From NCBI GenBank assembly GCA_050945275.1, contig JBMNSQ010000015.1, positions 1-21,613 of the forward strand: a stretch of DNA of 21,613 nucleotides. Direction: 5' to 3'. The position numbers and the translations under genes are program-made. Position 1 is the first letter of the stretch, and each line of letters opens with the position of its first letter. The notes under the pieces are model-generated. The model was given only the letters and a program-made list of their open reading frames with translations. It was not told the DNA's origin and searched no databases. This stretch comes from JAAYWY01 sp050945275. GTDB taxonomy: Bacteria > Bacillota > DTU030 > DUMP01. This document shows, piece after piece, positions 6,256-13,356 of the stretch.

Positions 6256-7980
6256 CTAGAAGGCCGATCGCTCAATATAGTGTGTATGAAGCAGTTCATG
6301 AGACTTGTGGGATAAAGGCTCCCCTAAGAATTCCTTATACAAAGTTTGTACAGCCGGGTTTTCATGGGATTTCCTAATAGTCATTGCTTTATCTACATCA
6401 TAGATAGCTTTGATTCTGGCTTCACGTTTTTCGCGATTCACTGGAATAGGCTGTCCGCCGCCGCCAATACAGCCACCGGGACAAGCCATAATCTCCACGA
6501 AATGCCAGGGGGCCTTACCAGCCTTAATCCTGTCGAGAATTTGACGTGCATTCGCTAAACTGTTAGCAACTGCTATTCTTACTATGGTCCCGTCCAAATC
6601 CACTTGGGCTTCCTTGATACCTGTTAACCCGCGGACATCGATGAAGTCTAGAGCTTCTAAGGTTTTGCCTGTTACCACTTCATATACCGTTCTTAAAGCC
6701 GCTTCCATAACACCACCGGACGCAGCAAAAATAGCCGCAGCACCAGTAGAAATGCCTAGGGGGTCATCGTACATTTCTTCCGGCATGTTTTTAAAGTCAA
6801 TACCTGCTTCCTTAAACATACGAGCCAATTCACGAACTGTAAGAACTGCATCCACATCGGCCACACCCGATGCCGTCATCTCAGGCCGTTGGGCCTCATA
6901 CTTCTTAGCCGTACACGGCATAACAGATACCACATACATATCCTGAGGCTGGATACCTATCTTGTTGGCATAGTAGGTTTTGGCCAGAGCACCAAACATC
7001 TGTTGGGGAGATTTACAACTAGAAACATGCGGTAAGAGATCTGGATAGACATGCTCACAAAACTTAACCCACCCCGGACTGCAGGATGTCAGAAGCGGTA
7101 ACGCTCCTCCGTTTCTAAGACGATGCAACAGTTCGTGTCCTTCTTCAACAACAGTTAGATCAGCGCTGAAATCCGTATCGAACACCTTATTGAACCCAAG
7201 CCGTCTGAGTCCGGCCACCATTTGGCCGGTGACAATGGAACCAGGCTCCATACCCAGAGCTTCCCCTATAGCTACACGGGTAGCTGGCGCCGTCTGCACC
7301 ACAACATATTTATTGGGATTGCCCAAGGCTGCCCAAACATCGTCCACATGACTTTTTTCAGTGATAGCTCCAGTAGGACATACCGTAGAGCATTGTCCAC
7401 AATTAACACAAGCCACGTTAGCCAACTTATTGCTAAAAAAAGGATCTATTAAAGTTTCCCAGCCACGGTTGACATAACCTAAAGCATGCACACCCTGCAC
7501 TTCACTGCACATACGCACACAACGTCCGCATAAAATGCACTTGTTAGGATCCCGCACCAGCGACAGACTAGAATCGTCAATTGGAACAGTGCGTTTTTCA
7601 CCAAAGTACGGCACTTCACGCACACCTAGGTCATGGGCCAGGGTCTGCAATTCACAGTTACCAGACCGTTCACAAGTTAGGCACTCAAAGGGATGATTAG
7701 CCAGCAATAACTCCAAAATAGTACGACGAGCTTGTCGTACTAATGGGCTATTGGTTTTAACCTCCATACCATTTGCTACTGGCGTTACACATGATGCAGC
7801 CAGACTTTTGCCACCTTTAATTTCTACCACACACAAACGACAGGCGCCTTCCGACCTAAGTTCCGGATGGTAACAAAGAGTAGGTATGTTGATACCAGAC
7901 ATCTTTGCCGCTTCAAGAACGGTGGATCCCTTTTCCACCTGAACCTGGCGGCCGTCTATGGTTAAGCTAATAGCATCCAC
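6256..7980 (-). CDS. hydA: [FeFe] hydrogenase, CpI-like (M3) architecture
   Basis: 574 residues, the same length as Clostridium pasteurianum CpI. It has, in order, a plant-type [2Fe-2S] domain (Cys36, 47, 50, 64), a His-Cys3 [4Fe-4S] site (His96, Cys100, 103, 109), two ferredoxin-like [4Fe-4S] clusters (Cys148/151/154/158 and 191/194/197/201), and the H-cluster domain. The latter has TSCSPGW (298-304), MPCTAKKYE (354-362) and MACPGGCIGGGGQP (498-511), then the small-subunit-like tail. It makes or oxidises H2 in the cytoplasm. The first H-cluster motif has Cys-Ser where CpI has Cys-Cys. No NuoE/NuoF-type HydB or HydC partner lies nearby. The GTG start, 2 bp after the tupC stop, has a strong AAGGAGGAG site, so it is co-transcribed with tungstate uptake. 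Redox partner (ferredoxin, NADH or formate dehydrogenase) unknown. Confidence 0.96.
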   Translation of the reverse strand: MDAISLTIDGRQVQVEKGSTVLEAAKMSGINIPTLCYHPELRSEGACRLCVVEIKGGKSLAASCVTPVANGMEVKTNSPLVRQARRTILELLLANHPFECLTCERSGNCELQTLAHDLGVREVPYFGEKRTVPIDDSSLSLVRDPNKCILCGRCVRMCSEVQGVHALGYVNRGWETLIDPFFSNKLANVACVNCGQCSTVCPTGAITEKSHVDDVWAALGNPNKYVVVQTAPATRVAIGEALGMEPGSIVTGQMVAGLRRLGFNKVFDTDFSADLTVVEEGHELLHRLRNGGALPLLTSCSPGWVKFCEHVYPDLLPHVSSCKSPQQMFGALAKTYYANKIGIQPQDMYVVSVMPCTAKKYEAQRPEMTASGVADVDAVLTVRELARMFKEAGIDFKNMPEEMYDDPLGISTGAAAIFAASGGVMEAALRTVYEVVTGKTLEALDFIDVRGLTGIKEAQVDLDGTIVRIAVANSLANARQILDRIKAGKAPWHFVEIMACPGGCIGGGGQPIPVNREKREARIKAIYDVDKAMTIRKSHENPAVQTLYKEFLGEPLSHKSHELLHTHYIERSAF

Positions 7981-7982
7981 GT

Positions 7983-8768
7983 TTACTCCTCCTTAGGTAC
8001 GTTAATTTTAATACCTTCGGTAAGACTGCCCCAAATCCCGTGAGCAGCAATTTGCGCCGGTGTTCCCTGAGCTTGAATTTTACCCTGATCAAGAACTACC
8101 GCTCGGGTCGCCAAGGCCAATACTTCCTGAAAATCATGAGTGACCAGGATTGCTGTAATTCCTGTACTGGCTAGCACAGATTTAAATTCGCTCACCAAAG
8201 CCGTCCGGGAGATAACGTCGATGGAAGCAAAGGGTTCATCAAGTAGCAATAGGTCTGGCTCCAAAGCAAAGGCTCGAGCCAAACTCACTCTTTGCGCTTC
8301 ACCACCGGACAAGGTCAGAGCATTTTGCCCGGCCAAGTGACCTACACCAAAGCGTTCTAACCAGGCAAGAGCTTTCTTGTCGGCTCCTCGTTTTTGCCCT
8401 CGAAGCTTTAAGCCCAGGGCGACATTTTCTATAACAGTACTATCTAGTAATAACGGTTCTTGAAATACGACGGCCATTCGGCGACGAACCGCTAGCGCGT
8501 TCTGCCGGCTAACCTTTTTATCAGCAAAGAATACCTCGCCTCGATCAGGTGCTGCCAGGCAACCCAAAATAGTAAGCAACGTGCTCTTGCCAGCTCCATT
8601 GGGACCAATAAGGGCTACTACCTCTTTAGGTTCCACAGCCAAATTTTCCACCTGCAAAATAACCCTTCTGCCACGCCTAACCAGAATATCCTTTACTTCC
8701 AGTACAGGCGCGTCTTGCATAGACACTTCTGAAGCCAAAGGCTCAGGCGCTTTTACTATTGATATCAC
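7983..8768 (-). CDS. tupC: Tungstate ABC transporter, ATP-binding protein
   Basis: 261 residues, the ATPase of the TupABC tungstate importer. Walker A is GPNGAGKST (55-63), the Q-loop is VFQEP, the signature is LSGGEAQR (153-160), and Walker B is LLLLDEPF (173-180) with a D-loop ASID; the H-loop histidine is in LVTHDF. About 20 residues precede the usual domain start. The GTG start is retained because AAAGGAGG lies 8 bp upstream and the GTGA overlaps the permease stop, giving translational coupling. Family assignment to tungstate rather than molybdate or sulfate rests on the partner TupA. The hydrogenase gene follows after 2 bp. Confidence 0.9.
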   Translation of the reverse strand: MISIVKAPEPLASEVSMQDAPVLEVKDILVRRGRRVILQVENLAVEPKEVVALIGPNGAGKSTLLTILGCLAAPDRGEVFFADKKVSRQNALAVRRRMAVVFQEPLLLDSTVIENVALGLKLRGQKRGADKKALAWLERFGVGHLAGQNALTLSGGEAQRVSLARAFALEPDLLLLDEPFASIDVISRTALVSEFKSVLASTGITAILVTHDFQEVLALATRAVVLDQGKIQAQGTPAQIAAHGIWGSLTEGIKINVPKEE

Positions 8769-9463
8769 GCCTGCCGCCTCCTTTGCTGCAACACTGTTAG
8801 GAAATAAGTAATGCTATAGGTAATTAAAAGTAGAACAAAGCTAAGCGCTAAAGCTAGGGCGAAGTTCCCTTTGTTTACCTCGAGCACAATGGAAGTTGTA
8901 AGCACCCTGCTATACCAGCGCACGTTACCACCCACCGCCATGGAAGCACCTACCTCAGCGATAACGCGGCCAAAACCGGCGATAACGGCAGCTAGCACAC
9001 CCAGGCGTACTTCGCGCAAAATCAACCACCAAAACTGCAGCGGCGATGCCCCCAGGGCCAAAATTTGCAGCCTGAGCTTAGGGGACAACTGTTGCACCGC
9101 TGTCATGGTTAGCCCCGTTACTATGGGCAAAGCAATAATGGACTGGGCAATAACCATAGCCGTAGGTGTATACATAAGACCAAGAAAACCAAGTGGCCCA
9201 CGGCGCCACAAAAATAACGCCACCCATAGGCCCACCACCGTAGGTGGCAGCCCCATGCCAGCATTAACAGCTCCGATTACAAATTCACGTCCTCGAAACC
9301 GCGATACAGCAAAATATAAACCCAAGGGCACACCCAGTACCAGGCTAACGAACGTGGCCGTGCCCGATACCTTGAGCGTAAGCAGAGCGATAGATAGTAC
9401 TTCTTTATCGCCTTCGATTAGGAGTTTAAAAGCTTGTACTAAACCTTGAATGATAAAATCCAT
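8765..9463 (-). CDS. tupB: Tungstate ABC transporter, permease
   Basis: 232 residues from the preferred ATG at 9461-9463, whose peptide starts MDFIIQGLVQAF and which has AGGTGG 7 bp upstream. A longer in-frame GTG at 9508 would place the start inside a strong hairpin and is rejected. The protein has about five or six hydrophobic helices and a cytoplasmic EAA loop of the form GASPLQFWWLILREVRLGVL near residues 145-165, followed by VIAEVGASMAVGG, which is characteristic of TupB/WtpB/ModB-type permeases. It forms the membrane channel for tungstate. It ends in a GTGA overlap with tupC. Confidence 0.92.
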   Translation of the reverse strand: MDFIIQGLVQAFKLLIEGDKEVLSIALLTLKVSGTATFVSLVLGVPLGLYFAVSRFRGREFVIGAVNAGMGLPPTVVGLWVALFLWRRGPLGFLGLMYTPTAMVIAQSIIALPIVTGLTMTAVQQLSPKLRLQILALGASPLQFWWLILREVRLGVLAAVIAGFGRVIAEVGASMAVGGNVRWYSRVLTTSIVLEVNKGNFALALALSFVLLLITYSITYFLTVLQQRRRQA

Positions 9464-9494
9464 GGTAAAACCACCTAGCGACATTTTGCCGGAA

Positions 9495-9524
9495 ACACGG
9501 GGCGGCACAGAAGCCGCCCCGTGT
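9495..9524 (-). terminator. Strong intercistronic hairpin between tupA and tupB
   Basis: Twelve bases (9495-9506) pair perfectly with 9513-9524, with a 6-base loop. On the minus strand the stem ACACGGGGCGGC ends in GCCGCCCCGTGT followed only by TTT. It starts 11 bp after the tupA stop. Such GC-rich hairpins after a binding-protein gene commonly cause partial termination or protect the upstream mRNA, so more binding protein than permease is made. Partial attenuation is inference because the U-run is short. Confidence 0.7.
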
Positions 9525-9534
9525 GTTTACGCTT

Positions 9535-10422
9535 CTACCACTGATCCGGTTTGCCAGCATCAGGGAAGAATAGCGGCTGGCCGTACTTATCCACGCCAAA
9601 CTCACCGATTACTTCCTGGGTGTCATCGGCCACCATGAAGTCGACAAAGGCCTTGGCCCCGTCGGCATTTATCTTGTCAAATTTTTCGGGGTTAACTTGC
9701 ATTACGTGGTAAACGTTCAGCAAGGCGTTATCGCCTTCGAACAATATTTCAAGATCAAGTGTTTCTTTAAGAGCCAGATATGTGGCCCGGTCAGTGAGTG
9801 TGTAACCTGCCTTCTCGGAAGCAATCTTTAGCGTATCGCCCATGCCGGAACCAGCCTCAACATACCAATCGCCTGTTGGTTCCAACTCAAGGCCCTGCCA
9901 AAGACCTTTTTCCATCTTATGGGTCCCGGAGTCGTCACCGCGGGACACAAACACCGATTCCGTTTCCATTATCGCCTTAAAGACATCGTTAACCGATTGC
10001 ATCTCTTTGATTGTCGCCGGATCAATGTTAGGACCAACAACAACAAAGTCGTTATGCATAACTAACTGTCGGTTAATCACATCGCCAGCGGCTTCCTTTT
10101 CTTTCTCCGCTGCCGGTGCGTGAACCAATAGGACGTCGGCCTCGCCTAAGCTGGCCATCTCTAACGCCTTACCGGTACCGACAGCTACTGTCTTCACTAG
10201 GTATCCGGTCTGCTCTTCGAATATCGGGATAAGAACGTCCAGTAGCCCACTGTCCTGGGTGCTAGTAGTGGTGGATAGGATAAGATCTTTAATAGCCGGC
10301 TCGGGTGGACCTTCCGGTGCTTCCGGTGCCCCCGGTTGTGGTTGAGACTGCCCACCGCAACCAACCACCGTAAGTGCAACCAAGGCCACTAATAAAAACA
10401 CTAGAAACCTATTCCCTCTCAA
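9535..10422 (-). CDS. tupA: Tungstate-binding lipoprotein
   Basis: 295 residues. The signal peptide ends in the lipobox TVVGC, with the lipidated Cys at 22, followed by a Pro/Gln/Glu-rich spacer to about residue 42. The binding domain carries the TupA hallmark motifs: TTTSTQDSGLLDVLI near the start of the mature fold, GTGKALEMASLGEADVLLVH, and SRGDDSGTHKMEK, whose Ser, Arg and Thr residues line the oxyanion site in characterised TupA proteins. The GSGMGDTL segment is also conserved. The protein captures tungstate outside the membrane. The start is a TTG with GGGAGAGG 6 bp upstream. It is the first gene after a Moco/Tuco riboswitch, so import is probably controlled by cofactor level. Confidence 0.94.
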   Translation of the reverse strand: MRGNRFLVFLLVALVALTVVGCGGQSQPQPGAPEAPEGPPEPAIKDLILSTTTSTQDSGLLDVLIPIFEEQTGYLVKTVAVGTGKALEMASLGEADVLLVHAPAAEKEKEAAGDVINRQLVMHNDFVVVGPNIDPATIKEMQSVNDVFKAIMETESVFVSRGDDSGTHKMEKGLWQGLELEPTGDWYVEAGSGMGDTLKIASEKAGYTLTDRATYLALKETLDLEILFEGDNALLNVYHVMQVNPEKFDKINADGAKAFVDFMVADDTQEVIGEFGVDKYGQPLFFPDAGKPDQW

Positions 10423-10506
10423 GTTTTTCCTCTCCCTTAATTAAGATTACCCCACTACACCTCCTTGGGCACCGGTCTCCAGCTAGGGGCTAAGTAGCTG
10501 GGCCTG

Positions 10507-10601
10507 CATCTTCTTTCCACATTGGGAGGCCAAGCCGTTTCCAGCTTGACCCTACCGCCCTGTCACCATAGCCTAGCTGTAGGTAGGCAGGGTCGAAGAT
10601 G
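10507..10601 (-). promoter_or_regulatory. Moco/Tuco riboswitch upstream of tupABC-hydA
   Basis: On the minus strand P1 forms from CATCTTC (10595-10601) and GAAGATG (10507-10513). P2 forms from GACCCTGCC and GGTAGGGTC with one wobble, and contains CCTACAG and CTATGG strands resembling a GNRA tetraloop receptor. A second hairpin AAGCTG-GAAA-CGGCTT is capped by a GAAA tetraloop. Then comes the most conserved block, GCCTCCC, five bases, GGAAAG, also present in the E. coli moaA leader aptamer (Rfam MOCO_RNA_motif). The gene order fits: it precedes a tungstate importer. The class is proposed to bind molybdenum or tungsten cofactor; the output mechanism here is not obvious because no U-tract terminator follows. 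Confidence 0.85.
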
Positions 10602-10657
10602 AAGCGCGCAAGCGGGAGACGCTCCGTGATTAATAAAGAACACGAGCCTTCCCCTTT

Positions 10658-10752
10658 TATCATTCCGAAACAAAGTTGAGGAATCTCTAGTGTTTGTCTA
10701 AGATCCCTCGCTAGCGCTCCCTCCGCTCCGCTCTGGACAGGCGGGATGACAA
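10658..10752. repeat. Palindromic intergenic repeat, unit 1
   Basis: The left arm ATCATTCCGAAACAAAGTTG is the reverse complement of a CGGAATGAT-type end; the right arm ends GGCGGGATGACAA. Between them GAGGAATCT pairs with AGATCCCTC except for one mismatch. The right arm (AAGATCCCTCGCT...ATGACA) has the same layout as the unit at 10851-10888. This resembles the short palindromic repeats found scattered in many bacterial genomes. Confidence 0.6.
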
Positions 10753-10820
10753 TAAGAAGCCTTGAAAAACTCTCGTAGCGCGCCGGTGACAGCTAATTTA
10801 TTGCTATGCTTAGTTGTCGT

Positions 10821-10888
10821 CCTTAAGACTTTGCCTGAAGGATCTTGTTTAAGATTCTTCAGTCGCTTTGCTCCTTCTGAATGACAGG
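10821..10888. repeat. Palindromic intergenic repeat, unit 2, with 12 bp hairpin
   Basis: CTGAAGGATCTT (10835-10846) pairs with AAGATTCTTCAG (10851-10862) over a GTTT loop, with a single wobble. The right arm continues GTCGCTTTGCTCCTTCTG then AATGACAGG, matching the layout of unit 1. It lies immediately downstream of the MOSC-MogA stop and could also act as its terminator on the minus strand, although no U-run follows. Confidence 0.6.
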
Positions 10889-10896
10889 AGACGCTT

Positions 10897-11868
10897 TCAT
10901 TTATCGTGGTGCGGTAACGCGTTTAAATTTGATCTGCTAGATTGCCCGCACTCTGTACCGCGTCCGGTAAGTATCTCTAAAGCATGGGGAAGCGCCGGCA
11001 AAACAACAGCTAAGTTCTCTTCAACTGCTCGCGGGCTGCCAGGAAGATTGATAATAAGGGTACGGCCTCGAATACCGGCCACCGCCCGCGACAACATGGC
11101 ATGGGGAGTCTTCTTGAGCCCTTGGGCCCGCATAGCTTCCACCAAACCCGGCACTAGCCGGTCTATTACTTTTAACGTTGCTCCCGGCGTTACGTCTCGC
11201 GGCGACAAGCCAGTGCCACCGGTGGTAAAGACAATGTCGATAGCTCTTTCATCGGCCAAACGTTTCAGTTCATTACTGATTGCTTCTTCGTCATCTGGTA
11301 ACACTGTATAATCAATCACTGACCCCAAGGAAGAGGTCAAATCCCGAATAACCTTAGCGCTCTCGTCCTCCCGCTGGCCGCGGGCACCTTTATCGCTAGC
11401 GGTAACTATAGCCAAACGATAGCCCTGCTCTATAGTAATAGCATCGCCTGCTTTAACTTTACCGCTGATCAGTACGCGAGTAAAAATCCCTTCCCGGGGC
11501 ATGATACAATCTCCCACTTGCTGGTAGATAGCACACCCATGATGACACTTTTTCCCGATCTGGGTTACTTCTAGTAACGCGTCCTCACCCACCCTTAGCC
11601 TAGTACCGATAGGCAAAGTGCTAACTTCTATTCCTTCGGTGGTCAAATTCTCCCCAAAGTCCCCGGGAAATAGCTCTAGCCCCTTGGCAATCATTTTGTC
11701 TACACTCTCTTGGGCCAGTAAACTTACCTGCCGATGCCAGGGACCGGCATGGGCATCTCCTTCCAAACCGTGACCGGCTATCAGGAAGGCTTCGCTTTGT
11801 TCTTTTTTAGCCACACCTTTTTCTCGGCTGAGGCATACCGCTTTTACGCATGCACCTGACTTTACCAT
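10897..11868 (-). CDS. MOSC domain-MogA fusion protein (molybdopterin adenylyltransferase)
   Basis: 323 residues. Residues about 5-148 are a MOSC domain, with GLEGDAHAG (34-42), the FGENL segment at 71-75, and a cysteine-rich stretch (Cys108, 112, 121) that includes the family's conserved sulfur-carrying Cys. Residues about 150-310 are a MogA/MoaB domain: RLAIVTASDKGARG, the molybdopterin-binding TTGGTGLSPRDVTP motif (215-228), and INLPGSPRAV near 283-292. MogA activates molybdopterin by adenylation before metal insertion by MoeA. MOSC domains bind metal-sulfur or cofactor species; in a fusion it could deliver or sulfurate the cofactor (inference). The ATG lies in a 7 bp overlap with the moaC stop, after GAGGGGGA, so the two are co-translated. 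The last 20 residues look disordered. Confidence 0.93.
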   Translation of the reverse strand: MVKSGACVKAVCLSREKGVAKKEQSEAFLIAGHGLEGDAHAGPWHRQVSLLAQESVDKMIAKGLELFPGDFGENLTTEGIEVSTLPIGTRLRVGEDALLEVTQIGKKCHHGCAIYQQVGDCIMPREGIFTRVLISGKVKAGDAITIEQGYRLAIVTASDKGARGQREDESAKVIRDLTSSLGSVIDYTVLPDDEEAISNELKRLADERAIDIVFTTGGTGLSPRDVTPGATLKVIDRLVPGLVEAMRAQGLKKTPHAMLSRAVAGIRGRTLIINLPGSPRAVEENLAVVLPALPHALEILTGRGTECGQSSRSNLNALPHHDK

Positions 11869-12350
11869 GGCTGTTCCCCCTCTCGAATAAAAGTGCCGCT
11901 TTTACCACCTGTTTTTTGTACTAGCCGAATATTGTCGATCACCATATCCTTGTCTACTGCTTTGCACATATCGTAAATGGTAAGAGCAGCCACACTGGCA
12001 GCTGTCAGCGCTTCCATTTCCACCCCTGTCTGTCCACTTAAACTTACCTGGGCCTCGATTTCAACCTGATTTTTATCTTGGTTTAGTTTTAGGCGTACCT
12101 CTACCGAGCTTAAGTTAAGTGGATGGCACAAAGGAATAAGATGAGGCGTGTTCTTAGCTGCCATGATACCGGCAATACGAGCTGTAGCCAGTACATCCCC
12201 TTTGGGAACCTCGCCGGAAGCGATAAGTTCCAGTGTACGGGCTTTCATTCTTACTGCCCCACGAGCTATGGCCACCCTTCTTGTTGCCGGTTTATGGCCT
12301 ACATCCACCATATAAGCTTCGCCTTGGTGATTAATGTGGGTAAGCTTCAT
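11862..12350 (-). CDS. moaC: Cyclic pyranopterin monophosphate synthase
   Basis: 162 residues, the standard MoaC length. It converts 3',8-cyclo-7,8-dihydro-GTP from MoaA into cyclic pyranopterin monophosphate in the cytoplasm. Conserved features are MVDVGHKPATRRVA at 14-27, KGDVLATARIAGI with Lys50, LIPLCHPL (71-78), GVEMEALTAASVAAL, and YDMCKAVDKDM with Asp127 and Lys130, which correspond to catalytic residues in E. coli MoaC. The C-terminal KTGGKSG loop is also present. It starts 6 bp after the moaA stop with AGGGGG upstream and overlaps the MOSC-MogA start, so moaA-moaC-mog are one operon. Confidence 0.97.
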   Translation of the reverse strand: MKLTHINHQGEAYMVDVGHKPATRRVAIARGAVRMKARTLELIASGEVPKGDVLATARIAGIMAAKNTPHLIPLCHPLNLSSVEVRLKLNQDKNQVEIEAQVSLSGQTGVEMEALTAASVAALTIYDMCKAVDKDMVIDNIRLVQKTGGKSGTFIREGEQPW

Positions 12351-12356
12351 AAATGG

Positions 12357-13328
12357 CTAACCCCCTATCTGGGACATAATACGTTCATGCTGCTCATACT
12401 GCTGCAAACGGTGCTCAGACGGCTTTAAGGCTATGGCCCGAGCGAATAATGTCTTTAGTACTTCTTGGTTAGCACCCTGACGCAGTGCCTCTCTTACATC
12501 CACTTCCTGATCCGAAGCTAAGCAAGGCTTGAGTTTGCCATCAGCTGTGAGACGCAAGCGATTACAGCGGTGGCAAAAGCCATGAGACATGGCAGCAATG
12601 AATCCTACGGTGCCGAGACCACTTTTAAACTTAAACGCCTGGGCTGGACCGGCCCCAGTAACCATCGCTGGAACAAGCTGCCCTACCGTCTCTACTCTAG
12701 AGCGAACCTCTCGCAAAGACAGCATATGATTCTTGGCCCAATTTACATCGTCACCCAAGGGCATAACCTCGATGAAACGTACATGAAGTGGATATTTTAA
12801 CGTCAGTGCAGCTAAGTCGGGAATTTCATCGTCATTTAACCCGGCTAAGGCCACGGTATTGATCTTGACTGGATGAAAATCAGCCGCTAGGGCAGCCTCT
12901 ATTCCTTCGATAGCAGCCTCAAGACTACCTATTCTCGTAACAGCTGCAAAGCGCTCCGGCCGTAGTGTATCCAGGCTAATGTTAACACGATCAAGACCAG
13001 CCGCCTTAAGCTCCGTAGCTAGTGGTGGCAGCAGCACACCGTTAGTAGTAATGGCAATATCGTCTATGCCGGGAATCTTCTTTAACTCTCTTACAAGCTG
13101 CACTATATCGGCCCGCACCAATGGCTCTCCACCGGTAAGTCGGATGCGGCAAATACCCAGCTTAGCACCGGCTGACACCAGGCGCACAACCTCTTCATAA
13201 GAGAGAATTTGGCTATGGTCTTTATATGGCACTCCTTCGGCCGGCATGCAATAGACACAGCGTAAATTGCAGCGATCGGTCACGGAAATTCTAAGATAGT
13301 CTATCGTGCGCCCTAAAGTATCACGCAC
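12357..13328 (-). CDS. moaA: GTP 3',8-cyclase, radical SAM
   Basis: 323 residues from the preferred GTG start at 13326-13328, which has GGGGGAG 5 bp upstream and gives the usual N-terminus MRDTLGRTIDYLRISVTD. An upstream TTG at 13352 would add eight atypical residues. The radical-SAM cluster is Cys20, 24 and 27 (CNLRCVYC). The second [4Fe-4S] cluster that binds GTP uses Cys252, 255 and 269 (FCHRCNRLRL then KPCLAS). The TGGEPL SAM-binding motif is present, and the chain ends in the Gly-Gly tail required for activity in characterised MoaA. It catalyses the first step of molybdopterin synthesis. It leads the moaA-moaC-mog operon. Confidence 0.97.
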   Translation of the reverse strand: MRDTLGRTIDYLRISVTDRCNLRCVYCMPAEGVPYKDHSQILSYEEVVRLVSAGAKLGICRIRLTGGEPLVRADIVQLVRELKKIPGIDDIAITTNGVLLPPLATELKAAGLDRVNISLDTLRPERFAAVTRIGSLEAAIEGIEAALAADFHPVKINTVALAGLNDDEIPDLAALTLKYPLHVRFIEVMPLGDDVNWAKNHMLSLREVRSRVETVGQLVPAMVTGAGPAQAFKFKSGLGTVGFIAAMSHGFCHRCNRLRLTADGKLKPCLASDQEVDVREALRQGANQEVLKTLFARAIALKPSEHRLQQYEQHERIMSQIGG

Positions 13329-13356
13329 GGTTTCTCCCCCTCTCCCTAACAAAAGA

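Larger units (their letters stand above)
10423..10896. other. Intergenic region between mog fusion and tupA
   Basis: 474 bp with no credible gene. From the tupA side it holds an expression-platform segment with a CCAGCTA/TAGCTGG hairpin (10478-10500), a Moco/Tuco riboswitch (10507-10601), and two palindromic repeat units (10658-10752 and 10821-10888). A promoter must lie upstream of 10601 on the minus strand. A weak TATTAAT-like -10 near 10629-10635 was noticed, but no convincing -35 accompanies it. A minus-strand AAGGAGG (about 10466-10472) is followed at 4 bp by GTG-GGG-TAA, a two-codon frame. Confidence 0.6.

Noticed and set aside
8871..9449. 192-residue plus-strand frame opposite tupB
   Set aside because: It is entirely antisense to tupB and has a low-complexity, shadow-frame composition without a start site.
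8765..9508. Longer 247-residue tupB starting at 9508
   Set aside because: The start falls inside the strong tupA-tupB hairpin, and the extra residues are not typical of TupB; the ATG at 9463 fits the family.
12357..13352. 331-residue moaA from a TTG at 13352
   Set aside because: The extension MLGRGGET is not family-like and the GTG at 13328 has a well-spaced GGGGGAG site.
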